The notes: generated by a model not told the origin, from the letters alone. A stretch of DNA of 64,000 nucleotides from Vibrio japonicus (GCF_024582835.1 NZ_CP102096.1:1922001-1986000); one strand, 5' to 3'; positions 1-10,113 are shown, counted from the stretch's first letter. Program-made: numbers and translations.

Positions 1-209
1 GTCAGCAACTGGGGTGGGAAAACGTTCTAAACAAGCGCGGTACGACTTATCGTCAGCTAACACAAGAGCAAAAAGACAACCTGAATGAAGCCAACGCGAT
101 TGAGTTACTGGTTGAACAGCCAGCGATGATCAAGCGCCCTATTCTTGTTTCAGGTGGTGATTACCACCTAGGTTTCAAAGCCGACCAATACGCCGCCATT
201 TTTTCATAA
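1..209 (+). CDS. ArsC/Spx-family reductase (YffB-like), C-terminal part
   Basis: Only the last 68 codons are in the window; the reading frame is entered at base 3 and ends at TAA 207-209. The visible part has the signature of the thioredoxin-fold ArsC/YffB family: a TTYRQL segment, then a basic KRPIL motif near the C-terminus, where arsenate reductases bind the oxyanion. The N-terminal CxxxC/CxxS region is outside the window. The gene lies 21 bases before dapE on the same strand, the arrangement seen for yffB-dapE in E. coli, so co-transcription is likely. Physiological substrate unknown; YffB-type proteins are usually thought to be thiol reductases rather than true arsenate reductases. Confidence 0.8.
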   Translation, partial: QQLGWENVLNKRGTTYRQLTQEQKDNLNEANAIELLVEQPAMIKRPILVSGGDYHLGFKADQYAAIFS

Positions 210-230
210 TTTTTCGTAAGGATTTCAAGG

Positions 231-1364
231 ATGACAGATAGCCCAACTCTGGCTCTCGCAAAATATTTAATCAGCCGCCAATCGGTAACACCTGAAGATG
301 CTGGCTGCCAAGATGCAATGATCGAACGCCTAAAAGCGCTTGGTTTTGAAATTGAAGTGATGGTGTTTGAAGACACAACAAACTTCTGGGCACGACGTGG
401 TACCGAAGCGCCACTTTTCGCTTTTGCAGGCCACACCGATGTGGTACCCGTTGGTAAGCTGGAACTGTGGGATACCCATCCTTTTGAACCAACGGTTAAA
501 GATGGATTCTTACACGGCCGTGGCGCAGCAGACATGAAAGGCTCACTCGCGAGTATGATTGTCGCAGTAGAACAATTCATCGCAGAAAACCCAGACCACA
601 AAGGCTCAATTGGCTTTCTTATCACATCCGATGAAGAAGGCCCATTCATCAACGGTACGGTGCGCGTCGTCGAGGCACTGATGGCTCGCGGTGAAAACAT
701 CGACATGTGTATTGTTGGCGAGCCTTCAAGCACGGAAGTTGTCGGTGACGTAGTGAAAAACGGCCGCCGTGGTTCGATCACTGGTGATTTAACAGTAAAA
801 GGCGTGCAAGGTCATGTGGCCTACCCTCACTTGGCGAGAAACCCAATTCACCAGTCCTTACTTGCTATCCATGAGTTGGCGACAACGGAGTGGGATCAAG
901 GAAATGATTACTTTCCACCGACCAGTTTCCAAATCCCGAACGTTCATGCAGGCACTGGCGCATCCAACGTCATTCCAGGTGAATTTAACGTCCAGTTCAA
1001 CCTGCGTTTTAGCACCGAGCTTAACAATGACACGATTGTAAAACGTGTGACTGAAACGCTCGACAAGCATGATTTGGATTACGAACTTAAGTGGACTTTC
1101 AATGGTGACCCGTTCTTAACCGATACTGGTGCACTGCTTGATGCGGTGGTAGAAGCCGTTGACTCGGTTAACCAAACTAAACCCGCTCTGCTTACCACAG
1201 GTGGCACTTCAGATGGTCGATTTATCGCTCGTATGGGCGGTCAGGTTGTTGAACTTGGCCCAGTAAACGCCACCATTCACAAAGTGAACGAATGTGTGAA
1301 TATTGATGATCTTGAAAAGCTCACCAAGATGTATCAAAAAACGTTAGAGAACCTACTGGCGTGA
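231..1364 (+). CDS. dapE: Succinyl-diaminopimelate desuccinylase DapE
   Basis: Cytoplasmic di-zinc M20 hydrolase that cleaves N-succinyl-LL-diaminopimelate to succinate and LL-diaminopimelate, for lysine and peptidoglycan synthesis. The 377-residue length matches the family. Metal ligands and catalytic residues are visible at the expected places: H68 in AGHTD, D101 in GAADMKG, catalytic E135 with E136 in SDEEG, E164 in VGEPS and H350 in ATIHKVNE. The start ATG at 231 follows an AAGG-rich stretch. The 3' end runs into the next gene with no gap. All catalytic residues are present, so it should be functional. Confidence 0.97.
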   Translation: MTDSPTLALAKYLISRQSVTPEDAGCQDAMIERLKALGFEIEVMVFEDTTNFWARRGTEAPLFAFAGHTDVVPVGKLELWDTHPFEPTVKDGFLHGRGAADMKGSLASMIVAVEQFIAENPDHKGSIGFLITSDEEGPFINGTVRVVEALMARGENIDMCIVGEPSSTEVVGDVVKNGRRGSITGDLTVKGVQGHVAYPHLARNPIHQSLLAIHELATTEWDQGNDYFPPTSFQIPNVHAGTGASNVIPGEFNVQFNLRFSTELNNDTIVKRVTETLDKHDLDYELKWTFNGDPFLTDTGALLDAVVEAVDSVNQTKPALLTTGGTSDGRFIARMGGQVVELGPVNATIHKVNECVNIDDLEKLTKMYQKTLENLLA

Positions 1365-1366
1365 TC

Positions 1367-2041
1367 ATGACTCCAGAGCAACTTACTGGCAAAGTTTCCA
1401 CCCATTTGGTGGAAACTTTATTTGGGCAAAAAGCGTTCCTTGTTCATCCAAAAGTCGTGACGGATTTGCTTGCTCTTAAAGAAGCCGCTACCCAAGCGGG
1501 TTTTAACTTGAACATCGCGAGTGGTTTTCGTGATTTTGACCGCCAGATGTCTATTTGGAATCGTAAAATGTCTGGCGATGCGCCCGTTCTGGATAAAGAG
1601 AGCCAACCGTTGGACATCAGCCTTCTTTCCGATCAGGAAAAAGTGATGGCGATTTTACGTTGGTCAGCACTTCCGGGAGGCAGCCGCCATCATTGGGGCA
1701 CGGACTTCGACCTGTTTGATCGCAATAGCCTGCCAGAAGGTGTCACTCTGCAACTTGAACCTTGGGAATACTTATCTGGCCACCAGCTCAACTTTTACAC
1801 ATGGTTGAAAGATCACTTGTCGGATTTTGGATTTTTCTTTCCCTATCAAGGAAACAATGACGGTGTCGCGTTTGAACCTTGGCACATTAGCCATAAAAAG
1901 GCGGCAGACCATTGCTTGACTGAACTCACGCTCGATAACTTGCGATATGAAATTGAATCCAGCGACTTATTAGGTAAAGAAGTGGTTCTGGCTGAGCTAG
2001 AAACGATATACAATCGGTTTATCACCAATATCTCTTGTTAG
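1367..2041 (+). CDS. M15-family peptidase (VanY-type D-Ala-D-Ala carboxypeptidase-like)
   Basis: A protein of about 224 residues with the M15B/VanY metallopeptidase signature. It contains SGFRDFDRQ, then RHHWGTDFD (zinc ligands H and D) and a later EPWHISH (catalytic E/H-type motif). These enzymes trim D-alanyl-D-alanine ends of peptidoglycan stem peptides. I see no signal peptide or membrane segment, so export is unclear. An in-frame GTG at 1361 overlaps the dapE stop; ATG at 1367 is two bases after it, and neither has a clear ribosome site, suggesting translational coupling to dapE. Cell-wall linkage fits the dapE context, but the substrate is inferred. Confidence 0.85.
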   Translation: MTPEQLTGKVSTHLVETLFGQKAFLVHPKVVTDLLALKEAATQAGFNLNIASGFRDFDRQMSIWNRKMSGDAPVLDKESQPLDISLLSDQEKVMAILRWSALPGGSRHHWGTDFDLFDRNSLPEGVTLQLEPWEYLSGHQLNFYTWLKDHLSDFGFFFPYQGNNDGVAFEPWHISHKKAADHCLTELTLDNLRYEIESSDLLGKEVVLAELETIYNRFITNISC

Positions 2042-2047
2042 GAGGAG

Positions 2048-2230
2048 ATGATGGAATGGCTCACTAACCCTTGGGTAATTATTGCGATTGTTCTGAGCGT
2101 TATTATCGGCAACATTGCAGCGTTAAAATACACAGCAAAAATGAAATTTGGCTTAAAGAACAAAAAGCCAAATCGGCCAGAAAGCTCTGAGTCTGACGAA
2201 CAAGAAACCAACGAAAAAGACCCGCGATAA
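2048..2230 (+). CDS. DUF2897 small membrane protein
   Basis: A 60-residue protein with one N-terminal membrane segment (about residues 8-26, IIAIVLSVIIGNIAAL) followed by a basic patch with FGLKNKK and an acidic, Glu/Asp-rich tail. It matches my memory of the DUF2897 family found after dapE in vibrios. In enterobacteria the same place holds another small single-pass protein, YpfN. A strong AGGAGG-type ribosome site overlaps the stop of the peptidase gene, so the two are translated together. Function unknown. Its stop codon lies inside the loop of the transcription terminator. Confidence 0.75.
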   Translation: MMEWLTNPWVIIAIVLSVIIGNIAALKYTAKMKFGLKNKKPNRPESSESDEQETNEKDPR

Positions 2231-2243
2231 ATGCGGGTCTTTT
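2214..2243 (+). terminator. Rho-independent terminator of the dapE operon
   Basis: GACCCGC (2219-2225) pairs with GCGGGTC (2233-2239), followed by TTTT. The left arm is coding sequence and the loop contains the TAA stop of the DUF2897 gene. Confidence 0.8.
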
Positions 2244-2257
2244 GTCAGCGAGGCCGA

Positions 2258-3034
2258 TTACTTAATATGGTCCCAAGAGATATTTGAGACAATACGGCAG
2301 TCATCGCATTTGAAGTGAAAGATGTCGTGCAATGGCTCTTCAAGTAACCACTCTCCACCACATTTTGGACACTTACGCGCTTTCTCGTCAGCCAAACTCT
2401 TACCACCAACGCGATATTGATAATAGTAAGTGGGTATTTTCGTCACGTATTCGATGCGTCCTCGCAAATCCCATCCACGGCGAAATAGCACACTGTCCGC
2501 ATCACAAATCTCGTGAAGCGCCGCATGCTCTGCGCGACAAGCACCCGCCATTTGGATCTCATCACACGCTTGCCATTCTGTTTGCCACTTCACCACAGCT
2601 TTATGATCACCATTCAGTGTTGGCCCATTTCGATAAAGTGGGATGGGTAGCAACGACTCACCACTTCGAAGCGGCGAACATGTATGCACATAGGTTGTGT
2701 ACAAAACTTGCCAGCTCGGCGTATCTTCTTCCGCAGACGCTTCCGAGTTTAAATCGCGACCTAACAAACGTACTTTGGGCGCAAGTAAGCAGGCTTCCGC
2801 TAAACGGCCAATACACACATTCACAAAGTCAGAGTGATATTTAGGGTGCAAGCTCTCTTGCTCAGGGCAAACCGCTCGCACAAAGAACTCCCCGTCTCCC
2901 ATCACGATAGGAAACTCTCTTCCCAGCACTTGACCGTTGTAACGCAGGGCATCCATTAAACCGTTAATCGCCTTATCAACAGCAGAAACGGTGGTGTTAT
3001 CAAAACATTCAAACTGAAGTTCAACTACGTACAT
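2258..3034 (-). CDS. DUF2310 zinc-ribbon protein
   Basis: A 258-residue cytoplasmic protein of the DUF2310 family (Zn-ribbon-containing, possibly nucleic-acid-binding). Most of the chain has no recognisable enzyme motif. The C-terminal 30 residues hold a four-cysteine zinc ribbon, CPKCGGEW then FKCDDCR, the only functional hint. It starts 2 bases after the end of syd on the same strand, so it is the second gene of a syd operon. Role unknown; partnership with Syd in membrane-protein quality control is a guess from position only. Confidence 0.75.
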   Translation of the reverse strand: MYVVELQFECFDNTTVSAVDKAINGLMDALRYNGQVLGREFPIVMGDGEFFVRAVCPEQESLHPKYHSDFVNVCIGRLAEACLLAPKVRLLGRDLNSEASAEEDTPSWQVLYTTYVHTCSPLRSGESLLPIPLYRNGPTLNGDHKAVVKWQTEWQACDEIQMAGACRAEHAALHEICDADSVLFRRGWDLRGRIEYVTKIPTYYYQYRVGGKSLADEKARKCPKCGGEWLLEEPLHDIFHFKCDDCRIVSNISWDHIK

Positions 3035-3036
3035 GA

Positions 3037-3582
3037 TTACACCGCTGGGATTAAGTTGGCCAGGAACTCGGCAACATCTTGTGCCAACACATCCCTTTTA
3101 TCAGTGCCTAGTCGTTCCAGCACTACGTTACCCGTTATGTTACAGATCGAGATCACGTCTAGCTCAGCATCCGTCGCCGCAATAAACACTGTAGGTTTCA
3201 GCTTTAAACGACGCTGAGTCACCAAATGCCCCAAGATATTTTCCTGTAAACGAACAAAGTCATCATCACTCCACACTTGCAATAATGTCAGCTCGTTCCC
3301 GTTCCATGTCGCGTCCATATCAGCGCTGTACTGTGAGCCATAAAACGTCTTGATATCATCATGCAGGGTCAACTCAATACCATTTTCAACATTGGTAAAA
3401 TCTGCTGGCGTTTCTCGCGGGTACGCCTTCCATTCCACACAGTCATCGTGCTTGGCTTCTACGCATGGTGATACAAGATCCACCAATTCTTCGCTAGTAG
3501 GTAAGCGCCCATGTTTGTCTAGATGGGACTGTCTGTAGTTATCACTGAATGAAAGCAACGCTTGCAAGGCATTATCAGCCAT
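3037..3582 (-). CDS. syd: SecY-interacting protein Syd
   Basis: A 181-residue acidic protein that binds the SecY channel from the cytoplasmic side and helps proofread translocon assembly (known from E. coli). Length and pattern match the family, including the conserved LLSFSDNY region near the N-terminus and repeated acidic clusters. I chose ATG at 3582, because GGAG lies about 8 bases upstream; the longer frame back to 3594 begins with TTG and has no ribosome site. It is divergent from queF across about 130 bases; syd and queF are neighbours in E. coli too. Confidence 0.92.
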   Translation of the reverse strand: MADNALQALLSFSDNYRQSHLDKHGRLPTSEELVDLVSPCVEAKHDDCVEWKAYPRETPADFTNVENGIELTLHDDIKTFYGSQYSADMDATWNGNELTLLQVWSDDDFVRLQENILGHLVTQRRLKLKPTVFIAATDAELDVISICNITGNVVLERLGTDKRDVLAQDVAEFLANLIPAV

Positions 3583-3713
3583 TAGATTCTCCAATTGAGT
3601 AGATTCACCAAACTTATGTCAGTGTAAGACAGACTGAGATTGGTATCAGTATTCGCTTTTAGGCGCGGGATTTCGTAAAATTCTCGCCATTCTAATAGAA
3701 AATGAACCTAAGT

Positions 3714-4559
3714 ATGAGCAAATATTCTGATGCAAAAGAGTTGGCGGGTCTAACTCTTGGTCAAAAGACCGAGTATGCCAACCAATATGATCCCTCTCTA
3801 CTGCAGCCAGTACCTCGCAGCCTGAACAGAAATGACCTTGAATTAGGCGACGAGCTGCCGTTTAAAGGCTGCGACATCTGGACGCTGTATGAATTGTCTT
3901 GGTTAAACGAAAAAGGTTTGCCTCAAGTCGCCATCGGTGAAGTTTCTATTCCCGCGACCAGTGAGAACTTGATTGAATCGAAATCTTTCAAGCTCTACCT
4001 AAACAGCTTTAATCAAACACGTTTTGTCAGCTGGGATGAAGTAGAACAGACTCTTACCAGAGATTTATCTGCCTGCGCAGGTGAAGAAGTGAGCGTAACC
4101 GTTCGCTCAGTGGTCGATTATACCGACTCTCTCATTGTTACTATGGATGGAGAGTGTATCGACGAGCAAGACATTGAAATTTCAAGTTATGACTTCGACG
4201 ACACCCTCATCGAAAACGCGGTCAAAGAGAACGTGGTTGAAGAGAGCCTACACAGCCATCTATTGAAGTCCAACTGTCTGATCACTAACCAACCAGATTG
4301 GGGCAGTGTTGAAATTCAATACAAGGGTAAGCAAATCGACCGAGAAGCCCTATTGCGCTACATTGTTTCCTTCCGTGAGCACAACGAGTTTCACGAGCAG
4401 TGTGTTGAACGTATCTTCACCGACATCATGAAGTACTGCCAGCCAGAAAAACTGACGGTTTACGCTCGTTACACGCGACGTGGTGGCTTGGATATTAATC
4501 CATACCGCTCAACAGAGCAGACTCAGCCGACTCACAACCAACGCATGGCTCGTCAATAA
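3714..4559 (+). CDS. queF: NADPH-dependent 7-cyano-7-deazaguanine reductase QueF
   Basis: Reduces preQ0 to preQ1 with NADPH in the queuosine tRNA-modification pathway. This is the long bimodular (YqcD-type) form of 281 residues with two tandem T-fold halves. The NADPH-binding ESKSFKLY motif is at residues 88-95, and the catalytic pair is Cys188 (SNCLIT) and Asp195 (QPDWGS). Start ATG 3714 gives the family N-terminus MSKYSD; the upstream in-frame ATG at 3702 would add four residues. No preQ1 riboswitch-like element is apparent in the short leader. The TPR/GGDEF-like gene follows 14 bases later and may be co-transcribed. Confidence 0.96.
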   Translation: MSKYSDAKELAGLTLGQKTEYANQYDPSLLQPVPRSLNRNDLELGDELPFKGCDIWTLYELSWLNEKGLPQVAIGEVSIPATSENLIESKSFKLYLNSFNQTRFVSWDEVEQTLTRDLSACAGEEVSVTVRSVVDYTDSLIVTMDGECIDEQDIEISSYDFDDTLIENAVKENVVEESLHSHLLKSNCLITNQPDWGSVEIQYKGKQIDREALLRYIVSFREHNEFHEQCVERIFTDIMKYCQPEKLTVYARYTRRGGLDINPYRSTEQTQPTHNQRMARQ

Positions 4560-4573
4560 GGAACTCATTCAGG

Positions 4574-6868
4574 ATGGCTAAAATACGCTGGGCGCGCTGG
4601 ATAAGCGCATGCGCTTTATTTATAACGACACAAGTTGCGGCATCAACACTTTACTCTTCCGCCATGCTCAACGAAGCAAACGGGCTAGTTGATATTGTGC
4701 CGAAACAATCAAAGCAGCTTGCCAACCGTTATCTCACCCAGCGTACTTTGTCTGATAAAACAGAGCAGAGTCCATCATCTGTTTCTCGCGACGAAAGTGA
4801 CAGCCGAACTCGCTCACCGGGCAGCACTATTGATGCGTTGAGAATTCTGGCTCGCGCCGAGTTCAATTTAGGTAATCCACATGCTGCGCTACAACATTTG
4901 AACGAGGCTGAGCAACTCGCCAAGAATTACAACCTGCCATACCTATTGCTTGATGTGAACCTTGTTGAAATTCGATTACGTTGGAAGATCTCTGACAATG
5001 CATTAGCAGCTAGAAACACGTTAGTTGAATGGGAGGAGTCGTTTAACGCCATTCAAAACTCTCCACAACTCGCGCGTGGTCTTCAATACAAAATGACCAT
5101 GTTAAAAGCAGACATTGCTTCGTCAAAAGGAGAAAGCGCCCTAGCTGAAACACTATACGCTGAAGCCAAAGCATTTGTTGATGCCTCATCATCCAGCAAA
5201 ACAGAGATTAGTTACCACACGACAGTAGGTAAGCACTACCTCCACAACAAGCAGTACAATTTAGCACTTTCTGAACTGCTAAAAAGTTATTGGACAGCGA
5301 TAGAGAGCAATTCCGGCGTCTCTCTTGCGGAAGTCAATCAAACCCTTGGTCAGCTTTTCTACGAGCGTAAGGTTCTGGACAAAGCAAATGAGCACCTTTC
5401 TCAGGCGGCTGATTTTTACGACAACTACGAGAATTCACCAGCACTGACACCTATCTTAAAACGCATGGGAGATATCTACTTCACCCAAGGAAAGTACAAT
5501 CTCGCGCTTGTTCAGTACTTTAATGCCATGGATCATGAACGGCTGCAAAATAATGTAGAAAGTATCATTGATATCCGCCTCTCTCTCGCAGCGACCTACT
5601 TAAACTTGGTGAACTTTCCTTTGGCGGAACAGTATCTTGATAGAGCGCTTACGCTGCTAGAGTATGCCGATGTTCCGCAGCTAAAAGCTCGCGCCTTGCT
5701 ACTGGAGGCCGGTCTTGCAAACAACCAAAATGATGCCCAAACCGTACTATTGAAAGCAAAACAAGCCTTAGGTATTGCGCTCGCGTTACAGGATTTCCCT
5801 ACGCAAAAAGAGGCTTACCAGCTTATTTATACCGGGTACGAGTTAAGTGGTGATTACCAAAATGCGTTGGAGTACTTAAAGCAGTTTAACTCTTTAACTC
5901 ACATTGAGCAGCGAGAACTCGACCTGATCAGTGAAGATGCATTTAGGCAACAGAAAGAGTTTGTTGAACAGACGTTGCATCTAACTGGACAGCAAGTCGA
6001 GCTTGATCAAACAAAAGAAGATTTCCGCAAGTTCCAAAAGATCTCATTCGCATTGTTTACCGCTTGTTTCCTTTTGCTGCTGTTTGTTTTCCGACGTGGA
6101 CACATTATCAGCCTACAGCGCGAGGAACTGGATGAGTTAAACGAAAACTTATTCACTCACTCTCGATCTGGTCTTAAGAATTTGCGTATGCTGAATGCAA
6201 AACTCCCTGCATCATTAGAAGAGAGTATTAGCAAATTTGAAAAATGGCATGTCGGTGAGCTGATTCATGAGCCATTAAACGATCGCTTGCGTTTTGTGAT
6301 GATTGACGTGCCCTTTTTACGCAACATGTACTTACAACATGGCTACCAAGAAGGCCTAAAACTCGAACATGAGTTTGGCGAGTATCTCAAAGAGCGTGTA
6401 CAGCACCCAGCCCGTATCTATCACTTTTCTGATGCGAACCTACTTTATATAGAACGTAACAGCGAAGCAGGCACAGACCCTGAAGACGTGTTTAACAAAG
6501 TGCAAAAGTGGATTACAGAGTTTAAACCTGAAAAACACATCAATCGCACCATTCGTATGGGTATGGCAGACTATCCTTTCCTACCTAGGGCGTACACAGC
6601 GGTTAATGACAAAGAACTAATCGATGTTTTACTTATGGCCGCCAGCACCGCTCGCACGTTGAGCATGAAAGAACACTCCAGCCAATGGGTGTACCTAAAA
6701 GCGATCGAAAATGCCCCTGCGGCAAGTTTAGCGACGGGCAATATTCGTAATGCTTGTAAACATTCCATTAATCAAGGACTGATCAAAGTTCACTCTTCTT
6801 ATAAGAATGAGGACAGTATCAAAAAACTATTAAAAGATGATGGAAACACCATCAATCAAACGTTGTAA
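4574..6868 (+). CDS. Membrane TPR protein with degenerate GGDEF domain
   Basis: A 764-residue protein. It has a signal peptide (about residues 1-23, ending VAAS), a long periplasmic region of tetratricopeptide-like helical repeats (about 90-460), a short coiled coil, one membrane segment (about 490-507, FALFTACFLLLLFVF) and a cytoplasmic domain with the fold spacing of GGDEF proteins. The signature position (619-623) reads SDANL instead of GGDEF and the DxLT motif is absent, so it is very unlikely to make cyclic-di-GMP. I infer a sensor or scaffold in which periplasmic TPRs relay a signal to a non-catalytic GGDEF-like domain. It precedes an active-looking GGDEF gene by 88 bases. Confidence 0.75.
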   Translation: MAKIRWARWISACALFITTQVAASTLYSSAMLNEANGLVDIVPKQSKQLANRYLTQRTLSDKTEQSPSSVSRDESDSRTRSPGSTIDALRILARAEFNLGNPHAALQHLNEAEQLAKNYNLPYLLLDVNLVEIRLRWKISDNALAARNTLVEWEESFNAIQNSPQLARGLQYKMTMLKADIASSKGESALAETLYAEAKAFVDASSSSKTEISYHTTVGKHYLHNKQYNLALSELLKSYWTAIESNSGVSLAEVNQTLGQLFYERKVLDKANEHLSQAADFYDNYENSPALTPILKRMGDIYFTQGKYNLALVQYFNAMDHERLQNNVESIIDIRLSLAATYLNLVNFPLAEQYLDRALTLLEYADVPQLKARALLLEAGLANNQNDAQTVLLKAKQALGIALALQDFPTQKEAYQLIYTGYELSGDYQNALEYLKQFNSLTHIEQRELDLISEDAFRQQKEFVEQTLHLTGQQVELDQTKEDFRKFQKISFALFTACFLLLLFVFRRGHIISLQREELDELNENLFTHSRSGLKNLRMLNAKLPASLEESISKFEKWHVGELIHEPLNDRLRFVMIDVPFLRNMYLQHGYQEGLKLEHEFGEYLKERVQHPARIYHFSDANLLYIERNSEAGTDPEDVFNKVQKWITEFKPEKHINRTIRMGMADYPFLPRAYTAVNDKELIDVLLMAASTARTLSMKEHSSQWVYLKAIENAPAASLATGNIRNACKHSINQGLIKVHSSYKNEDSIKKLLKDDGNTINQTL

Positions 6869-6906
6869 GTCGTGACGGATTCAATTAATTTGTTATTATC
6901 AATAAA

Positions 6907-6938
6907 TTAATTAATAAGGGCGAGTTTTCATCGCCCAG
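6907..6938 (+). other. Intergenic hairpin between the two GGDEF-family genes
   Basis: GGGCGA and TCGCCC form a 6-bp stem with a 7-base loop. No T run follows directly, so it is at best a weak terminator or an RNA-stability structure between the TPR gene and the next GGDEF gene. Confidence 0.35.
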
Positions 6939-6956
6939 TCTGTAAGTTTAGTTTTT

Positions 6957-8522
6957 ATGGGCTCCAAAGAATCCGATCTTCAGTCACAGCTTGAAAAGCT
7001 TCAACAACAATTGAACCAAGTTCGATTGACACAGAAAGATACCTCGTTCAAATTTACTAGAGAGCAGAAGGTGCTTAAGCGCATCATTGCTTCTATGACG
7101 ACGGTGTACAAAAGTGAAGACCCAAGACTAAAAGCTAGTTTAATTGAGCTGAAGCAAGCGGTAGAACAACAACAAGACATCAGCTCGTTGATCCCTAAGC
7201 TGGCAATATTAGAACGTTTGCTGAAACAACAAGGCTTGGCTATGGATAAAGAGACAGAACACTTAGATTCGCAGATAAAACACAGCGGAGAAACACTGCT
7301 TCGCGTTTCTGGCCTTCCTCTAAAAATTAAACGAGATCTCCGAGAGCTTCTTAGCTACTCAAACGGTCAACAAATGTCGAATATAGAGCAAGCAATTAAA
7401 CTCATTGCTCTGTACGAACGTTCTGTCAAAATCATTGCAGCCAACCCTTCCACTCCACTCAATGAAATTTCAAAAAACACAGACCGAGAGCTACTTGTTA
7501 AACTTTCAGATGAACTACAACACCTCATCACTGAAATTGATTTTGAATGCGAATCGGGTGAGTTGCTGGCAGACATTCGAGCAAAGCTGCTGGTCGGCGT
7601 AAATACACACACGCTTTTAGAATTAACGCTTCAAACACTCAAACTGGTTGTTGAAGGGACGCATACCGAGCGCAAGGCGTCAGAGCAATTTTTGAACGAG
7701 GTTAACGCATCACTCTCAACGTCAGTAAGCGCTGCCGAGAAAAACACGCAGCAATCTCAAAGTTACCTAGATCAAAGGCATGAGATTAACGAGGAGTTAT
7801 CTGGGGTCATCGGAAAAGCCGACGCGAAAGTTAAGTCAGCAACACACTTAGACACCCTACGAAATGAGCTCGCGCCCTTACTTGACCAACTGAATTCTCT
7901 CTCTGAACGTCTCCACCACGCAGAAAGTAGAGAGCAAGCGCTTTTGGATCGCATGGTGCATGGTAAAAATCAGATTGAAGCACTCTTCACACTGACTCAA
8001 GATTATCGCCGCCGCTTGGATGAACAGAAGCAGAGAATACAACTTGATCCACTGACTAAAGTGTATACGCGCACTTCTTTCAACGAGCGTCTAGAAATTG
8101 AATATCGTCGTTGGATAAAAAATCAGCATGACCTCCACATCATCCTGTTTGATATCGATGGTTTTGGCACGATTAATGACGGGTTTGGTTACGCGGCAGG
8201 CGACAAAGCTCTCAAAATCATCGCACGCACAATAAAAAATGCACTAACAGATGGCGATACTGTTGCTCGCTTTGGGGGCGAAGAGTTTATCCTCATTTTG
8301 CCTAAACGCTTAAATAAAGACTGCTATAGCTTGGTGCAGTCCATTCAGCAGCAAGTGTCTAAATTGCCTTTCAAGTTCAAAGAGCAGAACCTGAAGATTA
8401 CACTTTCTGCTGCAAGTAGCCACTTTAAAGACTCTGATACCCCAGAAGAGGTATTAGACCAACTCAACCTGCGTCTAAGAAAAGCGAAGTCCATTGGCCC
8501 TAGCCAGTTCGTTTGGAATTAA
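6957..8522 (+). CDS. Cytoplasmic coiled-coil GGDEF protein (probable diguanylate cyclase)
   Basis: A 521-residue soluble protein. Residues 1-350 are helical and coiled-coil-rich with no membrane segment; residues about 360-520 form a complete GGDEF domain. DPLTKVYTR marks its start, FDIDGF the metal/substrate Asp, and GGEEF (440-444) the active site. This predicts synthesis of cyclic-di-GMP from two GTP. The inhibitory I-site RxxD expected five residues before GGEEF is missing (TDGD there), so product inhibition through that site is unlikely. The start at 6957 has a poor ribosome site. The partner upstream has a dead GGDEF-like domain, suggesting the pair acts together. Homologous GGDEF genes affect biofilm in vibrios. 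Confidence 0.85.
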   Translation: MGSKESDLQSQLEKLQQQLNQVRLTQKDTSFKFTREQKVLKRIIASMTTVYKSEDPRLKASLIELKQAVEQQQDISSLIPKLAILERLLKQQGLAMDKETEHLDSQIKHSGETLLRVSGLPLKIKRDLRELLSYSNGQQMSNIEQAIKLIALYERSVKIIAANPSTPLNEISKNTDRELLVKLSDELQHLITEIDFECESGELLADIRAKLLVGVNTHTLLELTLQTLKLVVEGTHTERKASEQFLNEVNASLSTSVSAAEKNTQQSQSYLDQRHEINEELSGVIGKADAKVKSATHLDTLRNELAPLLDQLNSLSERLHHAESREQALLDRMVHGKNQIEALFTLTQDYRRRLDEQKQRIQLDPLTKVYTRTSFNERLEIEYRRWIKNQHDLHIILFDIDGFGTINDGFGYAAGDKALKIIARTIKNALTDGDTVARFGGEEFILILPKRLNKDCYSLVQSIQQQVSKLPFKFKEQNLKITLSAASSHFKDSDTPEEVLDQLNLRLRKAKSIGPSQFVWN

Positions 8523-8684
8523 CGCATCAATGTCATATAAATATCAATAAGTTAACATCTTGTTACTGAAAGCGTGCTAAGCTAAATGTTACCCGTTCGT
8601 TATAGTCAAAGTGAATTACGCCTATTTCTCCTCAGGCTCCTATAGCGACACACGGAGAGTATGACCCTAGTCAAGGAGAATATT

Positions 8685-10049
8685 ATGATCACTCATATTA
8701 GTCCTGCTGGTAGTATGGATCTTCTCTCTCAACTTGAAGTTGAGCGCCTTAAGAAAACCGCCTCCAGTGATCTTTACCAGCTATATAGAAACTGTACGTT
8801 AGCTGTACTGAATTCTGGTAGCCATACTGACAACTCAAAAGAACTGCTCGAAAAATACAAATCCTTCGACGTTAATGTGGTGCGCCGTGAACGCGGTATT
8901 AAACTAGAACTGACTAATGCGCCAGAGCACGCCTTTGTTGATGGGCAAATCATTAAAGGGATTCAAGAACATTTGTTCGCGGTACTACGTGACATTGTTT
9001 ACGTCAACATGCACTTGGCAGACAACCAGCGCCTTAATCTCACCAACGCTAGTCATGTCACCAACTTAGTGTTTGGTATTTTGCGAAATGCTGGGGCACT
9101 GACACCGGGAATCGATCCCAACCTTGTCGTCTGCTGGGGCGGTCACTCCATTAATGCCGTTGAATATCAATATACTCGTGAAGTCGGCCATGAGCTTGGT
9201 TTGCGAGAAATGAACATCTGTACCGGTTGCGGACCAGGTGCAATGGAAGGGCCAATGAAAGGCGCGGCGATTGGCCATGCTAAACAACGCTACTACGACC
9301 AACGTTACCTTGGTCTCACTGAACCGTCGATCATTGCTGCGGAGCCGCCAAACCCGATTGTGAACGAGCTCGTTATCATGCCTGACATTGAAAAACGTCT
9401 AGAGGCATTTGTTCGCATGGCTCATGGTATCGTTATTTTCCCCGGCGGTGCGGGCACTGCGGAAGAGTTGCTGTATATTTTGGGTATCATGATGCACCCA
9501 GAAAATACCAGTCAACCACTCCCAATCGTTCTTACAGGTCCAAAAGAGAGTGAAGACTACTTCCGATCTATCGATCAATTTATCGGTGACACGTTAGGTA
9601 AAACAGCGCAGAAACATTATGAAATAGTCATTGATGATCCTGCGCGAGTAGCGAAGATTATGAAGCAAGGTATGGAAGACGTTCGTCAGCACCGTAAGGC
9701 TACAGGCGATGCTTACAGCTTTAACTGGTTGCTTAAAGTCGAGCCGGAGTTCCAATTACCATTTGAACCAACACACGAAAACATGGCGAGTTTGGATCTA
9801 CACCTGAACCAACGTCCGGAAAATCTTGCAGCCGCACTGCGCCAAGCATTTTCAGGCATTGTCGCTGGTAACGTGAAAGCCGATGGTATCCGTGAGATAG
9901 AAAAATACGGCCCATTTGCGCTTGATGGTGACGCGAGTCTAATGAAGAAAATGGACAGGCTGCTACGCGACTTCGTCGAGCAACACCGCATGAAATTACC
10001 TGATGGTACGGCTTACGAGCCATGTTACCGAATCAAGACTGGTGACTAG
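8685..10049 (+). CDS. ppnN: Nucleotide 5'-monophosphate nucleosidase PpnN (YgdH)
   Basis: A 454-residue enzyme that hydrolyses purine and pyrimidine nucleoside monophosphates to base and ribose-5-phosphate; in E. coli it is activated by (p)ppGpp. It matches the E. coli protein over its length, with the LOG-family motif [11 protein letters not shown] in the central Rossmann domain and the conserved [10 protein letters not shown] segment. Start ATG 8685 is chosen for the family N-terminus MITHISP and a perfect AAGGAG 8 bases upstream; the longer frame from 8661 adds eight non-conserved residues. xni follows, as in E. coli. Confidence 0.96.
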   Translation: MITHISPAGSMDLLSQLEVERLKKTASSDLYQLYRNCTLAVLNSGSHTDNSKELLEKYKSFDVNVVRRERGIKLELTNAPEHAFVDGQIIKGIQEHLFAVLRDIVYVNMHLADNQRLNLTNASHVTNLVFGILRNAGALTPGIDPNLVVCWGGHSINAVEYQYTREVGHELGLREMNICTGCGPGAMEGPMKGAAIGHAKQRYYDQRYLGLTEPSIIAAEPPNPIVNELVIMPDIEKRLEAFVRMAHGIVIFPGGAGTAEELLYILGIMMHPENTSQPLPIVLTGPKESEDYFRSIDQFIGDTLGKTAQKHYEIVIDDPARVAKIMKQGMEDVRQHRKATGDAYSFNWLLKVEPEFQLPFEPTHENMASLDLHLNQRPENLAAALRQAFSGIVAGNVKADGIREIEKYGPFALDGDASLMKKMDRLLRDFVEQHRMKLPDGTAYEPCYRIKTGD

Positions 10050-10080
10050 CCGCTGGTAATCTAAACCTCATCCGATACAA

Positions 10081-10104
10081 TAAGGGCTTAATTGCCCTTA
10101 TATT
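10081..10104 (+). terminator. Hairpin between ppnN and xni
   Basis: TAAGGGC (10081-10087) pairs with GCCCTTA (10094-10100), followed by TATTTT and the xni start. It probably ends part of the ppnN transcripts. Confidence 0.6.
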
Positions 10105-10113
10105 TTGCTTTTT

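Noticed and set aside
161-781. 206-codon minus-strand frame within dapE
   Set aside because: Antisense to a well-supported gene; Ser/Thr-rich composition typical of shadow frames.
2332-2844. 170-codon plus-strand frame within the DUF2310 gene
   Set aside because: Antisense shadow without ribosome site.
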